Assembly (NCBI GenBank): GCA_963807005.1
Contig: CAWDZK010000006.1
Location: 372,001-436,000 of the forward strand
Direction: 5' to 3'
Length of the DNA stretch: 64,000 nucleotides
Source of the DNA: CAWDZK01 sp963807005
Lineage (GTDB): Bacteria; Actinomycetota; Actinomycetes; JACCUZ01
The notes below the pieces were generated by a model. It was not told where the DNA came from, ran no database searches, and saw only the letters and a program-made list of their open reading frames with translations. Shown in pieces: positions 34,263-42,536 of the stretch (the stretch's first letter is position 1; each line of letters begins with the position of its first letter). The position numbers and the translations under genes are program-made.

Positions 34263-35114
34263 GTGACCGAGCCCGCCGACCCCCGTCACGGGGACGGCGG
34301 GCTCGTCCGTCTGCGCATCGACCTCGGCTACGACGGCACCGACTTCGCCGGCTGGGCGACCCAGCCCGGCCAGCGCACCGTGCAGGAGGAGGTCGAGGCC
34401 GCGCTGGCCGTCGTCCTGCGGCTGCCGGCGGTGCGGACCAGGTGCGCCGGCCGGACCGATGCAGGAGTGCACGCACGCGGTCAGGTCGTGCACGTCGACC
34501 TGCCGGCGCCGGCATGGGACGGTGACCTCCGCGCACTGGGTCGGCGCCTGGCCGGCGTGCTGCCGAGCGATGTCGCGGTCCGGGCGTTGCGCGAGGCGCC
34601 TCCCGGCTTCGACGCCCGGTTCTCGCCGCTGTGGCGCCGCTACGCCTACCGGGTAAGCGAGCACCCCTTCGGCCCGGACCCGCTCCGGCGCCGGGACGTG
34701 CTCGCCTACGGACGGACGCTCGACGTCGAGGCCATGAACGCTGCGGCCCGCGCCCTGGTCGGCGAGCACGACTTCGCGGCGTACTGCCGACCCCGAGCCG
34801 GCGCCACCACGGTGCGCACCCTGCTCGAGCTGGCCTGGAGCCGCGAGCCGGACGGCCTGGTCGTCGCCACGGTGATGGCCGACGCCTTCTGCCACAACAT
34901 GGTCCGGGCCCTGGTGGGCGCGGCGATCGCCGTGGGGGAGGGCCGCCGGGCCGTCGGCTGGCCGGCCGAGGTGCTGGCTGCCGGGCGGCGTCGCCCGGAC
35001 GTCGCTGTGGTCGCACCGCAGGGGCTCACCCTCGAGGAGGTCCGGTACCCCTCCGACGTCGAGCTGGCCGAACGGGCCGCGGCTGCCCGACGACGCCGGG
35101 AGGTGACCGCGTGA
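34263..35114 (+). CDS. truA: tRNA pseudouridine(38-40) synthase TruA
   Basis: Converts uridines 38-40 of the tRNA anticodon arm to pseudouridine, 283 residues. The catalytic aspartate is D66 in CAGRTDAGVHA; LGYDGTDFAGW near the N-terminus is diagnostic. The GTG start lies 17 bases after rplQ. Its stop overlaps the next GTG by four bases (GTGA), so it is coupled to the P-loop gene downstream. Confidence 0.96.
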   Translation: MTEPADPRHGDGGLVRLRIDLGYDGTDFAGWATQPGQRTVQEEVEAALAVVLRLPAVRTRCAGRTDAGVHARGQVVHVDLPAPAWDGDLRALGRRLAGVLPSDVAVRALREAPPGFDARFSPLWRRYAYRVSEHPFGPDPLRRRDVLAYGRTLDVEAMNAAARALVGEHDFAAYCRPRAGATTVRTLLELAWSREPDGLVVATVMADAFCHNMVRALVGAAIAVGEGRRAVGWPAEVLAAGRRRPDVAVVAPQGLTLEEVRYPSDVELAERAAAARRRREVTA

Positions 35115-35776
35115 CGCTCTCGCTGGCCCGGGAGGAGCTGGTCGTCTCCCTCGCCGCCCGCATGCTGGCCCTCCCGGACGACGCACCGCGCTCCGTCGCC
35201 CTGACCGGCATGGGCTGCACCGGCAAGACCACCCTGGCCGCCGAGCTGGCGACGGTCGTGAACGGAGCCGGCCGGCCGGTCGTCTCGCTGGCGTACGACG
35301 ACTTCCACCACCCGAGCGAGCGGCGGCACCGGCAGGGCCGCACGTCGGCCCTGGGCTACCTGGACGACTCGTTCGACCCCGACGCGCTGCGGCGGCTGGT
35401 GCTCGACCCGGTGGCGGCCGGGGCGACCGCGGTGACCCCCGCGTCCTACGACCTGGCCGAGGACCGGCCGCTCGACCCGGAGCCCGTGCCGGTGCCGGCC
35501 GACGGCATCGTCCTGGTCGAGGGGTCGTTCCTGCTGGTGCCCGACCTGGCCGGTCGCTGGGACCTCGCGGTCATGGTCGTCGCCGACCCGCAGCGGGTGC
35601 TGGAGCGAGGCCTGGTGCGCGACGCCGACCTCGGCACCCCCGAGCAGGTGCGCGAGCTCTACCTGCGCCGGTACCTCGCCTCCGAGGCACTGCACCAGGA
35701 GCGGGACGACCCTTGGGCGCACGCCGACGTCGTGGTCGACCTCACCGACCCGACGGCGCCACGGCTGCTGAGCTGA
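35111..35776 (+). CDS. uridine/nucleoside-kinase-like P-loop protein
   Basis: A 221-residue cytoplasmic protein with Walker A GMGCTGKTT near residue 35 and the DDFHHPSERRHRQGR segment that resembles the substrate loop of uridine and other nucleoside kinases. YDLAEDRPLDPEP and EGSFLLVPDLAGRWDL match the later part of that fold. The substrate is not determined; phosphoribulokinase/uridine-kinase-like proteins act on nucleosides or pantothenate-like compounds. Its GTG overlaps the truA stop, so it belongs to the same transcript. Confidence 0.75.
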   Translation: MTLSLAREELVVSLAARMLALPDDAPRSVALTGMGCTGKTTLAAELATVVNGAGRPVVSLAYDDFHHPSERRHRQGRTSALGYLDDSFDPDALRRLVLDPVAAGATAVTPASYDLAEDRPLDPEPVPVPADGIVLVEGSFLLVPDLAGRWDLAVMVVADPQRVLERGLVRDADLGTPEQVRELYLRRYLASEALHQERDDPWAHADVVVDLTDPTAPRLLS

Positions 35777-35798
35777 CGGGCCGGTGGCGTCGGCCGCG

Positions 35799-36608
35799 TC
35801 ACTCCGGCTCGGACCCGGCGGGGCGCCGCTGCAGGCCCTGCTGGGTCTCGGTGCCGGCGAAGCCGACCGACTGGTAGACGCGGATCGCGACGTAGGTGGG
35901 GTCGGCGACCATGACGAGGGTGGTCGCGCCCAGCTCGTCCAGCCCGTACCTGCTCGCGTGGTGGACCAGCGTCCCGGCCAGGCCCTGTCCGCGCGCGTCG
36001 GGGTGGGTCGCGACGGTCTGGAACCGGGCCAGTCCCGGGCTCGCGGTCAGCAGGCCGAGGTGGCTTCCCAGCCGGTCGCCCAGGAAGGCGCCGAACCAGC
36101 CGCCGTGACCGGCGTGGGTGAGCTCGCGGTAGGTCGCTGCCCTGCGCTGCAGGAACTCTCGGTGGCTGCCGGCGTCGCTCCCCTCGTCGATCAGGGTCAT
36201 CTCCAGCTCGATGCTCTGCTCCCAGTCGTCGTCCGTGGCGAAGAGCCGGTAGCTGGCCTCGTCGTTGGGCCGCGGCGGGAGGTGCACGCGGCCGGCCGTC
36301 ATCACCGTCGAGGTCTCTGTGGTGAGGCCGCGGCCGAGGAGAGGTCGGAGCGCCCCGAGGTCGCCGTCCGTGCCGTCGACGCCGATGGCGACGTGGTCGG
36401 CCCCGGGGAACGCGTCGGTGAACGCCAGCAGTGCCCGGTCCGCGTCGGGCCGGGACGGAGGAGCGGCCAGGAGCACGAAGTTGCCCCACCAGAACGTCGG
36501 GTTGTGCGGGCTGCGGACCACCAGATGGTCGCCGCGGTCCTCGACCGTGCTCCCGCCGAGCCGCAGCAGCGCGAGGTCGGTGCGGTAGCCGAGCGACACG
36601 ACGTCCAT
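35799..36608 (-). CDS. GNAT family N-acetyltransferase
   Basis: A 269-residue protein whose C-terminal half is a GNAT fold: motif A is present as VATHPDARGQGLAGTLVHHA and the motif B region as YVAIRVYQSVGFA. The N-terminal half (HNPTFWWGNF...PGADHVAIGVDG) is typical of two-part GNATs of unknown acceptor. It is convergent with the kinase-like gene and divergent from the ABC-F gene, with only 57 bases between the two starts. TATCGT (36617-36622 on this strand) sits eight bases before the ATG, suggesting a leaderless message. Confidence 0.82.
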   Translation of the reverse strand: MDVVSLGYRTDLALLRLGGSTVEDRGDHLVVRSPHNPTFWWGNFVLLAAPPSRPDADRALLAFTDAFPGADHVAIGVDGTDGDLGALRPLLGRGLTTETSTVMTAGRVHLPPRPNDEASYRLFATDDDWEQSIELEMTLIDEGSDAGSHREFLQRRAATYRELTHAGHGGWFGAFLGDRLGSHLGLLTASPGLARFQTVATHPDARGQGLAGTLVHHASRYGLDELGATTLVMVADPTYVAIRVYQSVGFAGTETQQGLQRRPAGSEPE

Positions 36609-36665
36609 GTCGCCGGACGATAACCGGCTCGCATGTCGGGGCTCGCTGCCGCACACTCGTGACAC

Positions 36666-38348
36666 GTGGGCCACGTCGACGTCAACGGCATCAGCTACTA
36701 CCTCCCGGACGGGCGGTGCCTGCTCTCCGACGTGGCGTTCCGGGTCGGCGACGGGGCCAAGGTCGCCCTGGTCGGGGCAAACGGCGCCGGCAAGACCACG
36801 CTGCTGAAGCTGGTCGCCGGCGACCTCGACCCGCACGAGGGCTCGATCGGCCGGTCGGGCGGGCTCGGCGTGATGAGGCAGTTCGTCGGATCGGTGCGCG
36901 ACGGGTCCTCGGTCCGCGACCTGCTCGTCTCGGTGGCACCGCCCGCCGTACGCGCGGCCGCCGCGGCACTGGAGGCCGCCGAGCTGGCGATGATGGAGTC
37001 CGACGACGAGAAGACCCAGATGCGCTACGCCCAGGCGCTCTCGGACTGGGCCGACGCCGGCGGCTACGACGCCGAGGTCCTCTGGGACACCTGCACGGTC
37101 GCGGCGCTGGGCATCCCCTTCGAGCAGGCCCAGTGGCGCGAGGTCAGGACCCTGTCCGGCGGTGAGCAGAAGCGGGTGGTGCTGGAAGCACTGCTGCGCG
37201 GTCCGGACGACGTGCTCATGCTCGACGAGCCGGACAACTACCTGGACGTGCCGGGGAAGCAGTGGCTCGAGGACGCGCTCCGGGAGTCGCCGAAGACGGT
37301 TCTGTACGTCAGCCACGACCGGGAGCTGCTCGCCCGCACCGCCACCCGGGTCGTCACCGTCGAGCTCGGTGCCGGCGGCAACACGACCTGGACCCACGGC
37401 GGCGGGTTCGCGTCGTACCACCAGGCGCGGACCGAGCGGTTCACGCGGCTCGAGGAGCTGCGCCGCCGCTGGGACGAGGAGCACGCCAAGATCAGGGCCC
37501 TGGTGCTCATGTACAAGCAGAAGGCGGCCTACAACGACGGTATGGCCTCCCGCTACCAGGCGGCGGTGACCCGGCTTCGGATGTTCGAGGAGGCCGGCCC
37601 GCCGCAGGCGATCCCGCTGCAGCAGGACGTGTCGATGCGGCTCCGCGGCGCTCGCACCGGCAAGCGCGCCGTCGTCTGCGAGAACCTCGAGCTCACCGGC
37701 CTGATGAAGCCGTTCGACCTCGAGGTCTGGTACGGCGACCGGGTGGCCGTCCTCGGGTCGAACGGCTCGGGCAAGTCGCACTTCCTCCGGCTGCTGGCCC
37801 GCGGTGGGTCGGACCCGGACGTCGAGCACCGGCCGGTCGAGGACCTGGTGATCGCCCCGGTCGGGCACACGGGCACCGCCCGCTTGGGCGCCCGGGTCCG
37901 GCCCGGCTGGTTCGCCCAGACCCACGAGCACCCCGAGCTGGCAGGTCGCACGCTGCTGGACATCCTGTGGCGGGGTGACGAGCACCGCGAGGGGATGGGC
38001 CGGGAGCCGGCGTCCCGGGCGCTGGACCGCTACGAGCTGGCACACGCCGCTGAGCAGACCTTCGAGTCGTTGAGCGGCGGCCAGCAGGCCCGGCTGCAGA
38101 TCCTGCTGCTCGAGCTCTCCGGCGCCACGGTGCTGCTGCTCGACGAGCCGACCGACAACCTCGACATCGTCTCGGCCGAGGCGCTCGAGGACGGGCTGGC
38201 CGCGTTCGACGGCACGGTGCTGGCAGTGACGCACGACCGGTGGTTCGCCCGCGGGTTCGACCGGTTCCTGGTCTTCGGCGCGGACGGCTCCGTCTACGAG
38301 TCGGACCAGCCGGTCTGGGACGAGGGCCGGGTGCAGCGGGCCCGCTGA
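36666..38348 (+). CDS. ABC-F family ATPase
   Basis: A soluble twin-cassette ATPase without transmembrane helices, 560 residues. Cassette 1 has GANGAGKTT (about 38-46), LSGGEQ and VLMLDEP; cassette 2 has GSNGSGKS, LSGGQQ and VLLLDEPTDNLD. The linker between them is of moderate length, with ERFTRLEELRRRWDEEHAK forming the expected helical arm. ABC-F proteins bind the ribosome and relieve stalling or protect against antibiotics; which role applies here is unknown. The GTG start gives MGHVDVNGISYYLPDGR, a sensible N-terminus. Confidence 0.88.
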   Translation: MGHVDVNGISYYLPDGRCLLSDVAFRVGDGAKVALVGANGAGKTTLLKLVAGDLDPHEGSIGRSGGLGVMRQFVGSVRDGSSVRDLLVSVAPPAVRAAAAALEAAELAMMESDDEKTQMRYAQALSDWADAGGYDAEVLWDTCTVAALGIPFEQAQWREVRTLSGGEQKRVVLEALLRGPDDVLMLDEPDNYLDVPGKQWLEDALRESPKTVLYVSHDRELLARTATRVVTVELGAGGNTTWTHGGGFASYHQARTERFTRLEELRRRWDEEHAKIRALVLMYKQKAAYNDGMASRYQAAVTRLRMFEEAGPPQAIPLQQDVSMRLRGARTGKRAVVCENLELTGLMKPFDLEVWYGDRVAVLGSNGSGKSHFLRLLARGGSDPDVEHRPVEDLVIAPVGHTGTARLGARVRPGWFAQTHEHPELAGRTLLDILWRGDEHREGMGREPASRALDRYELAHAAEQTFESLSGGQQARLQILLLELSGATVLLLDEPTDNLDIVSAEALEDGLAAFDGTVLAVTHDRWFARGFDRFLVFGADGSVYESDQPVWDEGRVQRAR

Positions 38349-38364
38349 CCCGACCCGCTGACCT

Positions 38365-38390
38365 GGACCGGACGGGCCGTCCGGGGGTCC
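38365..38390 (+). terminator. hairpin after the ABC-F gene
   Basis: CCGGAC/GTCCGG (38368-38373 with 38379-38384) with a GGGCC loop, extended by GGA/TCC across a small bulge, lies 17 bases after the stop. No T-run. Confidence 0.5.
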
Positions 38391-38407
38391 TCCAGCGTCC
38401 GGACGTT

Positions 38408-38446
38408 TCCGGGACCTTCCCGGACATTGCCCCTGGGCGTTACGGT
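38408..38446 (+). promoter_or_regulatory. palindrome and -10 element upstream of the amylase gene
   Basis: A 7-3-7 inverted repeat TCCGGGA-CCT-TCCCGGA (38408-38424) is followed 16 bases later by TACGGT (38441-38446), a -10-type element about 43 bases before the amylase ATG. The palindrome covers the -35 position, so it could be an operator for a sugar-responsive repressor. It could equally be part of the preceding terminator region. Confidence 0.4.
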
Positions 38447-38488
38447 GCGGACCCCGCATCTTTCGCCCGGCGCTGTCTGGAGTCCGTC

Positions 38489-41347
38489 ATGCCCCCGATC
38501 CGTGCCACCCGCCGCCCTGCCCTGGTCGCCGTCCTCGCGCTGCTTCTCGGGCTGCTGGGCCTGGGCGTCCCGCTGGCGGTCACGCCGGCCAGCGCGGACC
38601 ACACGCCGACGCCTGGCAGGGTGACGCTGATGGGGTCGCTCATGAGCGAGCTCGGCTGCGGCGGTGACTGGGACGGGGACTGCGCGGCCACCGACATGGC
38701 GCCGGTGGCCGCCGCACCCGGGTCGTTCCGACTGGCCGGCACCCTGCCCGCGGGCGACTTCGAGTTCAAGGTGCGCCTTGGCGGCAGCTGGGACGAGAAC
38801 TACGGGGTCAACGGCGCGCCGAACGGCGCCAACTACCCGCTGCACCTGGACGCTGCGACCCCGCTGGTGTTCACGTACGACCACACCACGCACGAGACCA
38901 CGGTGGTGCCCCAGGGCTGGACATCTGCGGACACGCCGACCGCCGCCGACCGGGCCCTGGCTCGCAACAGCCTGCGGGCCGCCTCGACCCGGGAGCGGTT
39001 CTACTTCGTGATGGCCGACCGGTTCGCCGACGCGGACCCGGCGAACAATCGCGGCGGGCTGACGGGCGACCGGGACGTCACCGGCTACGACCCGACGAGC
39101 AAGGGCTGGTACCACGGCGGGGACATCGCCGGACTGACCAAGCGACTCGGCTACATCAAGGGTCTGGGCACCACTGCGATCTGGCTCACGCCGTCCTTCA
39201 AGAACAGGCCGGTACAGGGAACGGGCGACGCCAAGAGCGCCGGCTACCACGGCTACTGGGTCACCGACTTCACCCGGGTCGACCCGCACTTCGGGACCAA
39301 CGCCGAGCTCGGCCGGTTCATCGGCAAGGCGCACGCAAAGGGCATGAAGGTCTTCTTCGACATCATCACCAACCACACGGCCGACGTCCTCGGCTACCCG
39401 GACTCGGCGTACGTCGACAACGCCGGGAGTCGATCGGTGCCGTACGTGAGCAAGGCCGACCGGCCGTACACCGACGTCAACGGCACGCCCTTCGACGACC
39501 GGGACTACGCCACCGGCGGCAACGGCTTCCCCGACGTGGACCTCACGTCGTTCCCGTACACCCCCACGTTCCTCTCCGAAGCGGACCGGACCGCCAAGAC
39601 CCCGGCCTGGCTCAACGACCCGACGATGTACCACAACCGCGGCACCTCCACGTTCTCCGGCGAGAACAGCCTGTACGGCGACTTCCCCTCCGGGGACAAG
39701 TCGGCGCTGGACGACCTCTGGACCGAGCGGCCTGCCGTCGTGAAGGGCATGGAGGACATCTACAAGGCCTGGGTCGACTTCGGGATCGACGGCTTCCGGA
39801 TCGACACCGTCAAGCACGTCAACATGGGCTTCTGGCAGCAGTTCGCGCCGGCGATCCAGCAGGAGGCCGGCCGGATCGGGAACGACGACTTCTTCTCCTT
39901 CGGTGAGGTGTACGACTCCAGCGCCGAGGTCATGTCGCAGTACACGACGACCGGTCGGCTGCCGGCAACGCTGGACTTCGGCTTCCAGGACCGCTCCCGC
40001 AGGTTCGACCAGGGCAAGCGCACCAGCGACCTGGCCGACTTCTTCGCCAACGACGACTACTTCACCGACAGCGACAGCAACGCCTACCAGCTCCCCACGT
40101 TCCTGGGTAACCACGACATGGGCCGGGTCGGGTACTTCATCCGGACCGACCACGCCACGGCGGCGCCGTCCGAGCTGTTGCGCCGCGACCAGCTCCTGCA
40201 CTCATTGATGTACCTGACCCGCGGCCAGCCGGTCGTGTACTACGGCGACGAGCAGGGCTTCGTCGGAGACGGGGGCGACCAGGACGCCCGCCAGGACATG
40301 TTCGCCAGCGAGGTCGCCAGCTACAACGACGACCCGATGATCGGCACCCGGGCCACGGGAAGCCGGAACCGCTACGACCGCGGCGCCGCGATGTACCGCT
40401 ACGTCCGGGACCTCGCGAAGCTCGTGCAGCGGAACCCGGCTCTGCAGGACGGAGCGCAGATCCAGCGCTTCTCCGAGGGGCAGGCGGGCGTGTTCGCCGT
40501 GAGCCGGATCGATCGGTCCAAGAAGGTCGAGTACGTCGTGGCGCTGAACAACTCCAGCGATCCGCGCCAGGTGGACGTGCCGACCTACTCGGCGGGGATG
40601 CGGTTCGAGGGTCTGTGGCCGAAGCACACTCGGACGGTACGGTCCGGCAGCGACCGGACCATCTCGGTCACCGTGCCGCCTCTGTCCGCACGGGTGTGGA
40701 AGGCGGCCGCTCCACTGGCCGCCCGCGGCTCCGCCCCCGGTATCTCCTTCACGTCGCTCGAGGCCGGCAGCAACATCGGCGAGCGCGCCGAGATCGGCGT
40801 CACCCCCGGCTCGGACGCGTTCAGCCAGGTGTCGTTCGCCTACCGGCCGTACGGCACGGCGGACTGGACCTACCTCGGCACCGACGACAACGCCCCGTAC
40901 CGCGTCTTCCACGACGTCTCGGGGCTGCCCCGCGGGACGATGGTCGAGTACCGGGCCGTGCTCAAGGACTCGTCCGGGAACCTCTCGGCGACCGCCACGA
41001 TCGGGGTCGTCGGCGATCCCAAGCCGGTGGCGGAGCCTCCGGTGACCTCGGTCACCGTTCCGGGTGACTTCAACAGCGAGATCGGCTGCTCGGGCGACTG
41101 GGCGCCGGACTGCCCTGCGGCGCACCTCTCCCTCGGAGCGGACGGCCTGTGGACCGGGTCGTTCAGCATCCCGGCGGGCGGCTGGCAGTTCAAGATCGCG
41201 ATCAACGACTCGTGGGACGTCAACTACGGGGCCGGCGGGGTGCGGAACGGGGGGAACATCAGCCTGAACCTGGCCGAAACCACCACCGTGTCGTTCTCCT
41301 ACGACCCGGAGACGCACGTCGTCACCACGGTTCCTGCCTCGGGGTGA
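38489..41347 (+). CDS. secreted GH13 alpha-amylase/pullulanase-type enzyme
   Basis: Extracellular alpha-glucan hydrolase, 952 residues. A signal peptide (1-36) has a basic start, a Leu-rich core and an ASA cleavage site. An X25-type pullulanase-associated module (about 42-150) precedes the GH13 barrel. Catalytic residues are D439 (GFRIDTVKH), E473 (FGEVYD) and D543 (GNHDMGR); the conserved HGYWVTDFTRVDPHFGT and DIITNHTAD strands are present. After the barrel come an all-beta domain, an Ig-like segment (about 745-845) and a second X25-type module (about 855-950). The ATG at 38489 was chosen because it starts the signal peptide; an upstream in-frame start overlaps the ABC-F gene. It probably acts on starch, glycogen or pullulan. 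Confidence 0.9.
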   Translation: MPPIRATRRPALVAVLALLLGLLGLGVPLAVTPASADHTPTPGRVTLMGSLMSELGCGGDWDGDCAATDMAPVAAAPGSFRLAGTLPAGDFEFKVRLGGSWDENYGVNGAPNGANYPLHLDAATPLVFTYDHTTHETTVVPQGWTSADTPTAADRALARNSLRAASTRERFYFVMADRFADADPANNRGGLTGDRDVTGYDPTSKGWYHGGDIAGLTKRLGYIKGLGTTAIWLTPSFKNRPVQGTGDAKSAGYHGYWVTDFTRVDPHFGTNAELGRFIGKAHAKGMKVFFDIITNHTADVLGYPDSAYVDNAGSRSVPYVSKADRPYTDVNGTPFDDRDYATGGNGFPDVDLTSFPYTPTFLSEADRTAKTPAWLNDPTMYHNRGTSTFSGENSLYGDFPSGDKSALDDLWTERPAVVKGMEDIYKAWVDFGIDGFRIDTVKHVNMGFWQQFAPAIQQEAGRIGNDDFFSFGEVYDSSAEVMSQYTTTGRLPATLDFGFQDRSRRFDQGKRTSDLADFFANDDYFTDSDSNAYQLPTFLGNHDMGRVGYFIRTDHATAAPSELLRRDQLLHSLMYLTRGQPVVYYGDEQGFVGDGGDQDARQDMFASEVASYNDDPMIGTRATGSRNRYDRGAAMYRYVRDLAKLVQRNPALQDGAQIQRFSEGQAGVFAVSRIDRSKKVEYVVALNNSSDPRQVDVPTYSAGMRFEGLWPKHTRTVRSGSDRTISVTVPPLSARVWKAAAPLAARGSAPGISFTSLEAGSNIGERAEIGVTPGSDAFSQVSFAYRPYGTADWTYLGTDDNAPYRVFHDVSGLPRGTMVEYRAVLKDSSGNLSATATIGVVGDPKPVAEPPVTSVTVPGDFNSEIGCSGDWAPDCPAAHLSLGADGLWTGSFSIPAGGWQFKIAINDSWDVNYGAGGVRNGGNISLNLAETTTVSFSYDPETHVVTTVPASG

Positions 41348-41366
41348 GCCCGCCGTGGCCCGGGCG

Positions 41367-41397
41367 CCGGCTCGGTTTTGACCGGTTCCGGAGCCGG
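41367..41397 (+). terminator. hairpin after the amylase gene
   Basis: CCGGCTC/GAGCCGG (41367-41373 with 41391-41397) encloses a 17-base loop that contains the -35 of the rplM promoter. It starts 20 bases after the amylase stop. Confidence 0.5.
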
Positions 41398-41407
41398 ACG
41401 GTAGTCT
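41378..41407 (+). promoter_or_regulatory. strong promoter of rplM-rpsI
   Basis: TTGACC (41378-41383) and TAGTCT (41402-41407) with an 18-base spacer reproduce the rpsL promoter almost exactly. The -35 lies in the loop of the amylase hairpin. Transcription should start near 41414. Confidence 0.8.
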
Positions 41408-41418
41408 GCGAGGTCGTT

Positions 41419-41443
41419 GTGCCCACCCGTCGGGTGGCGGCAC
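41419..41443 (+). promoter_or_regulatory. leader hairpin before rplM
   Basis: About five bases after the predicted start, GTGCC-CACCC pairs with GGGTG-(GC)-GGCAC around a GTC loop. It lies at the very 5' end of the rplM-rpsI message, where an L13 autoregulatory site would be expected. The rest of the leader (41461-41496) holds three near-repeats of CCCGATCGAC. Both are observations; regulation is inferred. Confidence 0.45.
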
Positions 41444-41515
41444 GAGCCAGACGGAACCATCCCGATCCACCCGATCGACCCCGATCGACCCGACCGACAA
41501 CGAGAAGGCCTCAGC

Positions 41516-41959
41516 GTGCGCACGTACAGCCCCAAGCCCGGCGACGTCCAGCGTCAGTGGCACGTCATCGACGCGACCGACGTCGTCCTCGGCCGGCTCG
41601 CCACCCAGGCGGCGACCCTCCTCCGGGGCAAGCACAAGCCGATCTACGCCCCGCACGTGGACACCGGCGACTTCGTCATCGTGATCAACGCCGACAAGGT
41701 CGCCCTCACCGGCAACAAGCGGGAGACCAAGCTGGCCTACCGCCACTCCGGCTTCCCGGGCGGGCTGTCGGCGATGCCGTACCGCGTGCTGCTGGAGAAG
41801 CACCCCGAGCGCGCGGTCGAGAAGGCCGTCAAGGGGATGCTCCCGCACAACAGCCTCGGCCGTTCCATGCTGAGGAAGCTCAAGGTGTACGCCGGCCCGG
41901 AGCACCCGCACCAGGCGCAGGGGCCGACCCCGTTCGAGATCACCCAGGTCGCGCAGTAA
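41516..41959 (+). CDS. rplM: 50S ribosomal protein L13
   Basis: uL13, 147 residues, an early 50S assembly protein. MRTYSPKPGDVQRQWHVIDATDVVLGRLA at the start is the actinobacterial form (seen as RTYSPKPGDVQRQWHVID). The GTG at 41516 was chosen for that reason; a longer in-frame extension from 41417 is non-homologous. GMLPHNSLGRSMLRKLKVYAG is conserved. It is followed by rpsI after 50 bases. Confidence 0.97.
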   Translation: MRTYSPKPGDVQRQWHVIDATDVVLGRLATQAATLLRGKHKPIYAPHVDTGDFVIVINADKVALTGNKRETKLAYRHSGFPGGLSAMPYRVLLEKHPERAVEKAVKGMLPHNSLGRSMLRKLKVYAGPEHPHQAQGPTPFEITQVAQ

Positions 41960-42009
41960 CCGCGCCGGACCTTCCCGAGACATCGACAGAGAAGAAGCTG
42001 AGAGACACC

Positions 42010-42519
42010 GTGTCCACACCCACCGACGGGACCGCCACCACCGACGAGGCCACCGAGTCGGTGCCCGAGACCTTCACGACGGAGTCGTCGGCGGAGACCT
42101 TCACCTCCGTCACGCCGCGTGAGATCGTCACCGCCCCCGGCGCAGCCACCGGTCGCCGCAAGCAGGCGATCGCCCGGGTCCGGCTGGTGCCGGGCAGTGG
42201 CCGCTGGGTCGTCAACGGCAAGGCGCTCGACGTCTACTTCCCGAACAAGGTCCACCAGCAGCTGGTGAACGACCCGTTCGTGACCCTCGGTGCCGAGGAG
42301 CGCTTCGACGTCGTCGCCCGCATCCACGGCGGCGGCAGCTCGGGCCAGGCCGGCGCCCTGCGCCTGGCGATCGCCCGTGCGCTCAACGAGATCGACGAGG
42401 ACGGCAACCGGCCCTCGCTCAAGCGGGCCGGCTTCCTCACGCGTGACCCCCGGGTCAAGGAGCGCAAGAAGTACGGTCTGAAGAAGGCCCGCAAGGCGCC
42501 GCAGTACAGCAAGCGCTGA
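42010..42519 (+). CDS. rpsI: 30S ribosomal protein S9
   Basis: uS9, 169 residues. The C-terminal KKARKAPQYSKR reaches the P-site tRNA and is intact. GRRKQAIARVRL and the GGGSSGQAGALRLAIARAL region are conserved. An acidic Thr/Ser/Glu-rich N-terminal extension of about 45 residues is typical of actinobacteria. The GTG start follows GAGAAGCTGAGAGAC. Confidence 0.96.
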   Translation: MSTPTDGTATTDEATESVPETFTTESSAETFTSVTPREIVTAPGAATGRRKQAIARVRLVPGSGRWVVNGKALDVYFPNKVHQQLVNDPFVTLGAEERFDVVARIHGGGSSGQAGALRLAIARALNEIDEDGNRPSLKRAGFLTRDPRVKERKKYGLKKARKAPQYSKR

Positions 42520-42536
42520 CGGGCACCGCGCAGCGC

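Noticed and set aside
36609..38459. N-terminal extension of the GNAT gene on the minus strand
   Set aside because: It is antisense to the ABC-F gene and non-homologous; the GNAT protein is complete from 36608.
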